Part shown: positions 37,900 to 42,135 of the stretch, piece by piece
Numbering within the stretch: the stretch's first letter is position 1
Layout of the letters: each line of letters opens with the position of its first letter
DNA from: Clostridia bacterium UC5.1-1D10
GTDB lineage: Bacteria > Bacillota > Clostridia > Lachnospirales > Anaerotignaceae
DNA length: 42,135 nt
Assembly: GCA_001304995.1 (NCBI GenBank)
Contig: BBZU01000022.1
Span: 1 to 42,135 of the forward strand
Direction: 5' to 3'
Translations under genes and position numbers: made by a program
Notes under the pieces: model-generated
Told to the model about the DNA's origin: nothing
Databases searched by the model: none
What the model saw: the letters and a program-made list of their open reading frames with translations, nothing else

Positions 37900-39086
37900 T
37901 GTAAAGCCTCCTTAATAATCAGGATTTGGAACGTTTTTTTACTTACAACGTCAAATACTACGGCAAACAGCAGTACCAGACCTTTGATCATTTTCTGCCA
38001 GTTTGCGTCGATACCCAGAATAGACATACCATTGTTCAGGATACCCATGAAGATCGCACCGATTACGGCACCGCCTACGGTACCAGTACCGCCGTATGCG
38101 GAAGCACCACCGATGAAGCAAGCGCCGATCGCATCCATTTCGTAGTTAGTACCAGCGGAAGGAGCTGCGGAGTTGAAACGTGCTACGCAGACCAGAGCTG
38201 CAACTGCTGACAGGAATGCCATATTTACATAAGCACCGAACATGATCTTACGTGTGTCGATACCAGAAAGCTGTGTTGCTTTTGCGTTGCCCCCCAGTGC
38301 ATACAGGTGACGACCGGGAACAGTACGTGTTGTCAGGTAGTCATATACCAATACAACGATTGCCAGCAGGATCAGTACAACGGGGATACCTTTGTTTTTA
38401 CCCAGCAGGTAGCATGCAGCCATCATAACCACTGCGATGATTGCCAGTTTGATGATCAGCATAGTTGTATTGCCTGTTTCGTAACCTTTTCTGCGTTTTT
38501 TTGCCTGCGCATACAAAGAAATTGCAAACATGACTGCGCAGCATACAGCACCGATTACCAGAGAGATGATCAATGTGCTGTTAGCATCGCCGCCAGAGAT
38601 GTAAGATGTAAAATATTTCAGGTAGTTGTCAGGATAAGGAGAAATGGTAGTACCATTCAGAAGAACTGTTGCCAGACCACGCCATACCAGCATACCGGAA
38701 AGAGTTACCAGGAACGGCGGAATGTTCATATAGGCAATCCAGAAGCCCTGCCAGATACCGATTGCAAGACCTACTGCCAGACATGCGATCATTGCAACAT
38801 AAATATTTACCTGCATGTTTACGATAAGGATACCGGAAACGGCACCTACCAAAGCAACGATGGAACCAACGGACAAGTCGATGTTACCACCAGTCAGAAT
38901 ACACAGCAACATACCAGTTGCCAGAATTACAACGTAACTGTTCTGCATAATCAGGTTGGACACGTTTGTCGGCGCAAACATGGAACCTTTGCCATTAATA
39001 GTGATTAAGATTTGGAATAAGACCGTGACGATTACCAATACAAACAGCATGGTATTTTTCTTCATGGCCGCTTTTACTTTATTCAT
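37896..39086 (-). CDS. gguB: Multiple-monosaccharide ABC transporter permease (GguB/XylH-like)
   Basis: Membrane subunit of a sugar importer. 396 residues with about ten hydrophobic segments. The BPD_transp_2-type motif GGNIDLSVGSIVALVGAVSG is near residue 70 and GGASAYGGTGTVGGAVIGAI near residue 330. A longer central loop with Lys/Arg residues (AQAKKRRKGYE) sits between segments, as in XylH/GguB. It lies 24 bases after the repaired GguA stop. The C-terminus as read (after DVVSKK) differs from relatives; one extra A in the A7 run at 37934-37940 would end it as NVPNPDY just before the xylB ribosome site. Confidence 0.92.
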   Translation of the reverse strand: MNKVKAAMKKNTMLFVLVIVTVLFQILITINGKGSMFAPTNVSNLIMQNSYVVILATGMLLCILTGGNIDLSVGSIVALVGAVSGILIVNMQVNIYVAMIACLAVGLAIGIWQGFWIAYMNIPPFLVTLSGMLVWRGLATVLLNGTTISPYPDNYLKYFTSYISGGDANSTLIISLVIGAVCCAVMFAISLYAQAKKRRKGYETGNTTMLIIKLAIIAVVMMAACYLLGKNKGIPVVLILLAIVVLVYDYLTTRTVPGRHLYALGGNAKATQLSGIDTRKIMFGAYVNMAFLSAVAALVCVARFNSAAPSAGTNYEMDAIGACFIGGASAYGGTGTVGGAVIGAIFMGILNNGMSILGIDANWQKMIKGLVLLFAVVFDVVSKKTFQILIIKEALQ

Positions 39087-39110
39087 ACGGAGAACGCTCC
39101 CTTCATTTTC

Positions 39111-40645
39111 TTATTTCTTCGCACTGGACTGCAGGATTTTAGACATAATTACTTCACTGGTAGCTTCTTCAATAGGCAGTTCGGCTACCATACGACCTTC
39201 ATTCATAACATAAACACGGTCACTCATACCCAAGATTTCAGGCAGTTCGGAAGAATCATGATAACGGATTTTCCTTCTGCAACCAGATCATTGATGATAC
39301 AGTAGATTTCATATTTTGCCCCAACGTCAATACCTCTTGTGGGTTCGTCCAGAATCAGGACATCAGGGTCAGCAAACATCCATTTTGCCAGCAATACTTT
39401 CTGCTGGTTACCGCCGGAAAGATTGCCGACATTCTGTTCAATACTGGGCGTTTTGGTGTGCAGTGCGTTTTTATAGTCTTCTGCTACACTCCGTTCTGCG
39501 TCAAAGTCAATGACACCATGACGAGATACTTTTTCCATACGCGCCAATGTCGTATTGACACGGATGGGATTTGTCAAAACCAAACCATTGCCTTTACGGT
39601 CTTCTGTTACATAAGCAAGACCTGCTTCAATGGCCTGTTTGATTGTTTTCAGATGTACTTCTTTTCCGTGCAGTTTTAAAGTACCGCTGATGTCTGCGCC
39701 ATAGCTGTGACCAAACATACTCATGGCCAGTTCTGTACGTCCTGCGCCCATCAGACCAGAAATGCCGACAACTTCGCCCTTACGGACATTCATGGAAACA
39801 TTGTCGCAAACCTTTCTGCCTTCAAACTGCGGATGATATACTGTCCAGTCTTTTACTTCCAGCATAACCTCACCGATATGAGATTCTCTCTTAGGGAAAC
39901 GGCTGGACATGTCACGGCCTACCATACCTTTGATGATACGTTCTTCAGAGAAGTCATCCGCACCTTTTACCAGTGTTTCGATGGTGGAACCGTCACGGAT
40001 GATGGTGATTTTATCTGCTACATAAGAAATTTCATTTAATTTATGAGAAATAATAATGCTGGTCATTCCTTGGCGCTTGAACTGCAGCAGTAATTCCAAA
40101 AGCGCCTTACTATCAGATTCATTTAATGATGCTGTGGGTTCGTCCAAAATCAGCAGCTTAACATCTTTAGACAATGCTTTCGCGATTTCTACCAACTGCT
40201 GTTTGCCGACACCAATATCTTTAATCAATGTGTGAGAAGATTCATGCAGACCTACTTCCTTCAGCAGTGCATCTGCTTTGTTATAAGTTTCGTCCCAGTC
40301 AATGTGGAATTTTCCACCCCGTTCATTGCCCAGATACATATTTTCACCGATGGATAAGTATGGTACCAGTGCCAGTTCCTGATGGATGATAACAATCCCC
40401 TTTGCTTCACTGTCTTTGATGACTTTAAACTGGCAAACTTCACCCTGATAAATAATATCGCCCTCATAAGAGCCGTAGGGATAAATACCGCTGAGCACGT
40501 TCATCAATGTAGACTTGCCAGCACCATTTTCACCTACCAAAGCGTGGATCTCCCCTTCTTCCACCTGCAGATTAACATTGTCCAGGGCTTTTACCCCAGG
40601 GAATGTTTTTGTGATATTGCGCATTTCCAATATAGTTTTTGCCAC
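39111..40645 (-). pseudogene. gguA: GguA sugar ABC ATPase, repaired full extent (511 aa), one frameshift
   Basis: Restoring one T at 39254-39255 (ATGATT-CTTCC to ATGATT-TCTTCC) changes the aberrant end [11 protein letters not shown] into [19 protein letters not shown]. The frame then continues to a TAA at 39113-39111 after [10 protein letters not shown]. The repaired 511 residues match the usual length of GguA/XylG-type double ATPases. The single missing base is in a run of only two, so homopolymer error is less certain here. Confidence 0.7.
39224..40645 (-). CDS. gguA: Multiple-monosaccharide ABC transporter ATP-binding protein (as read, truncated)
   Basis: Powers sugar import with ChvE and GguB. 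It has two fused ATPase domains. The first has Walker [15 protein letters not shown], signature region [15 protein letters not shown] and Walker [16 protein letters not shown]. The second has a degenerate Walker [17 protein letters not shown], then [16 protein letters not shown] and [17 protein letters not shown] start at GTG 40645 with AAAGGAGGGG five bases upstream; longer readings run through the intergenic hairpin. The reading stops about 38 residues early because of a frameshift at 39254-39255. Confidence 0.92.
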   Translation of the reverse strand: MAKTILEMRNITKTFPGVKALDNVNLQVEEGEIHALVGENGAGKSTLMNVLSGIYPYGSYEGDIIYQGEVCQFKVIKDSEAKGIVIIHQELALVPYLSIGENMYLGNERGGKFHIDWDETYNKADALLKEVGLHESSHTLIKDIGVGKQQLVEIAKALSKDVKLLILDEPTASLNESDSKALLELLLQFKRQGMTSIIISHKLNEISYVADKITIIRDGSTIETLVKGADDFSEERIIKGMVGRDMSSRFPKRESHIGEVMLEVKDWTVYHPQFEGRKVCDNVSMNVRKGEVVGISGLMGAGRTELAMSMFGHSYGADISGTLKLHGKEVHLKTIKQAIEAGLAYVTEDRKGNGLVLTNPIRVNTTLARMEKVSRHGVIDFDAERSVAEDYKNALHTKTPSIEQNVGNLSGGNQQKVLLAKWMFADPDVLILDEPTRGIDVGAKYEIYCIINDLVAEGKSVIMILPNCLKSWV

Positions 40646-40681
40646 TGAAACCCCTCCTTTCATATTCTTTTGCAAAATAAA

Positions 40682-40706
40682 CGGGCGGCAGTTACTCTGC
40701 CGCCCG
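40682..40706 (-). other. GC-rich hairpin between chvE and gguA
   Basis: A perfect 10-bp stem CGGGCGGCAG / CTGCCGCCCG around AGTAA, followed by TTTATTTT in gene sense. In binding-protein transporter operons such a hairpin commonly stabilises the upstream mRNA or causes partial termination, giving more binding protein than ATPase. Confidence 0.7.
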
Positions 40707-40750
40707 CCCTCATCAGCGGCTTTCACCCTGTTGAGAGTCTTGATTGGGTC

Positions 40751-41857
40751 TTAAGCAATGTCTGCTTCGGTATAGTAACCGGAGTCAATCAACATTTCTT
40801 TGTAGTTATCAACTGTTACTACAACGGGGTCACACAGGTAAGAAGGAATTACGCCTGTGCCATTGTCGTATGTTTCTGTGTCGTTGATTTCAGGTTCTGT
40901 GCCTTTCATGATAGCGTCAACCATGCCTACAACTTTTTCAGCCAGTGTACGTGTATCTTTGAATACGGACATGGACTGCAGACCGGAAACGATGTTTTTC
41001 ACATTGGGTTTATCACAGTCCTGACCAGTGATGATAGGCATGTTATCTGCTGTGTAGCCAGCTGCCTGCAGTGCGTTCTGTACACCGTAGGAAGTGGAGT
41101 CGTTAGAGCAAAGAACTGCATCCAGTTTCACGCCGTTAGGGCCATAGCCAACGGAAGAAATGATGTTTTCGAAACGTTTCTGAGCTTCTTCTGTGGACCA
41201 GTTAGCTGTTGCACACTGAGCTTTTTCTGTCTGGCCAGAAGGAACTACCAGTTTACCGCTGTCGATGTAGGGCTGCAGAACATCCATAGCACCGCCGAAG
41301 AAGAAGTTTACGTTGTTATCGTCGGGTGCGCCTGTTACCAATTCAATGTTGAAAGGACCTTCTGCGTTTTCCAGATCCAGAGCGTCAACGATGTACTGAC
41401 CCTGCATCTGACCTACTTTGTAGTTATCGAATGTTGCATAGTAAGATACTGCTTCGGAATCCATAATCAGACGGTCATAAGCGATTACAGGGATGCCTTT
41501 TTCAGCTGCGCCCTGCAGAGCTGTTGTCAAGGAAGAACCGTCGATTGCAGCTACAACCAGAACTTCGCAGCCGCCTGCGATCATGTTTTCAATCTGAGAT
41601 ACCTGTGTAGGAATGTCGTTGTCACCTGCGTACTGCAGATCAACTTCATAGCCTGCTGCTTCCAATTCAGCTTTCATGTTAGAGCCGTCCTGGTTCCAAC
41701 GCTGCAAGGACTGTGTAGGCATAGATACGCCGATTTTGCCGCCTGCGCCGCCTTCAGCTGTGTCGCCTTCAGCTGCGGGTTCGCTGCTGCCACCGCAAGC
41801 TGCTAAGCCGAAGACCATAACCATTGCCATCAAGGAAGCGAAAAATTTCTTTTTCAT
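40751..41857 (-). CDS. chvE: ChvE-like multiple-monosaccharide-binding lipoprotein
   Basis: Captures sugars outside the membrane for GguA/GguB. 368 residues. The lipoprotein signal peptide has lipobox LAAC with the modified Cys at 21, followed by a Gly/Ser/Ala/Glu linker. The periplasmic-binding-protein fold resembles ChvE strongly: IGVSMPTQSLQRWNQDG, VLVVAAIDGSSL, VIAYDRLIMDSEAVSYYATF, NIELVTGAPDDNN, IITGQDCDKPNVKNI and VFKDTRTLAEKVV. Xylose, arabinose, glucose or galactose are likely ligands; xylB and the isomerase favour pentoses. GAGGAG precedes the ATG. Confidence 0.94.
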   Translation of the reverse strand: MKKKFFASLMAMVMVFGLAACGGSSEPAAEGDTAEGGAGGKIGVSMPTQSLQRWNQDGSNMKAELEAAGYEVDLQYAGDNDIPTQVSQIENMIAGGCEVLVVAAIDGSSLTTALQGAAEKGIPVIAYDRLIMDSEAVSYYATFDNYKVGQMQGQYIVDALDLENAEGPFNIELVTGAPDDNNVNFFFGGAMDVLQPYIDSGKLVVPSGQTEKAQCATANWSTEEAQKRFENIISSVGYGPNGVKLDAVLCSNDSTSYGVQNALQAAGYTADNMPIITGQDCDKPNVKNIVSGLQSMSVFKDTRTLAEKVVGMVDAIMKGTEPEINDTETYDNGTGVIPSYLCDPVVVTVDNYKEMLIDSGYYTEADIA

Positions 41858-41945
41858 GTTTGATACATCTCCTCTCCATATTGATAACCTTTTTCAAGAA
41901 AGCCAAAATAGTTTTATAAATGTGCTTTCTCTAAGTTATGTGCAT

Positions 41946-41974
41946 ATTGTATCAATTCCCATCATCAATGTCAA
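41946..41974 (-). promoter_or_regulatory. Promoter of the xylose/ABC operon
   Basis: TTGACA (41974-41969), 17-base spacer and TACAAT (41951-41946) on the minus strand, with a leader of about 80 bases before chvE. I found no clear cre box or XylR operator. The remaining 41975-42135 is AT-rich with nothing recognisable. Confidence 0.8.
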
Positions 41975-42135
41975 TATACCTAGCGGAAGTTACTATATTT
42001 CGTGTATTACAATAAAAACTTACTTGCTTTTTTGTTTATTTTTTTAAGTGAATTCTAACTTGTATTCTAATATGCACAAAAAGAAGCCATCATTATTTAT
42101 TCAAAAAAACCTCGTTATTTCCTATGTTTTGAGTC

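Noticed and set aside
41858-42135. XylR operator or catabolite (cre) site before chvE
   Set aside because: No sequence close enough to either consensus was found; TTGA...TCAA near 41881-41897 is too short to call.

Overview
The window looks like a chromosomal piece of an anaerobic Gram-positive Clostridia bacterium, probably Lachnospirales-like. Signs are moderate-to-low GC, strong AGGAGG-type ribosome sites, an S-layer-homology (SLH) surface protein, an FMN riboswitch, an ANTAR antiterminator beside glutamine synthetase, a type III glutamine synthetase, and a clostridial-type xylose cluster. The lineage is inferred from gene content only. I see no rRNA, tRNA, CRISPR array, insertion sequence or prophage.

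Layout, mostly on the minus strand and so read right to left. (1) 41974-34121: a sugar operon with a perfect sigma-A-type promoter, a ChvE/GguA/GguB multiple-monosaccharide ABC importer, xylulokinase XylB, a DUF4867 protein and an L-fucose-isomerase-family sugar isomerase (probably the alternative xylose isomerase XylA-II), closed by a strong terminator. (2) 34067-32166: a separate unit of promoter, FMN riboswitch, leader terminator and a second FGGY carbohydrate kinase. (3) 31891-28600: an SLH protein with a duplicated ~150-residue module. (4) 26663-28494, plus strand: glutamine synthetase GlnA and an ANTAR regulator, ending in a terminator shared with the convergent SLH gene. (5) 26459-14344: a 12-kb operon glnN-asnB-purC-purB-pyrG-carA-carB that makes glutamine and spends its amide nitrogen. 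Its leader carries a terminator that is mutually exclusive with an ANTAR-type hexaloop hairpin. (6) 14211-7006: a promoter with a palindromic operator-like spacer, a ~1,614-residue HD/helical-repeat/NadD-like/PRTase-like protein (reading frame broken twice), a lactate/malate-dehydrogenase-like protein and a double flavodoxin-fold oxidoreductase. This looks like an undescribed nucleotide/NAD-linked module. (7) 6819-5110: guaA with its promoter and terminator. (8) 4977-108: an HscC-like Hsp70 and a ~1,043-residue J-domain protein, both broken by indels, followed at the window edge by the first codons of another gene.

Five genes (Hsp70, J-protein, HD-NadD protein, isomerase, GguA) carry nine single-base-type frameshifts plus one in-frame TAG. 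Most lie in short A/T runs. The biosynthetic genes between them are intact. I cannot tell long-read homopolymer error from real gene decay, so I report the observed fragments as well as the reconstructed genes.

How the parts fit: GlnA and GlnN make glutamine; AsnB, PyrG, CarA and GuaA consume it; the ANTAR protein is well placed to control this by antitermination. The sugar operon imports pentoses and feeds xylulose 5-phosphate to the pentose phosphate pathway. The FMN-controlled kinase might supply a pentulose phosphate for riboflavin synthesis, which is only a hypothesis.
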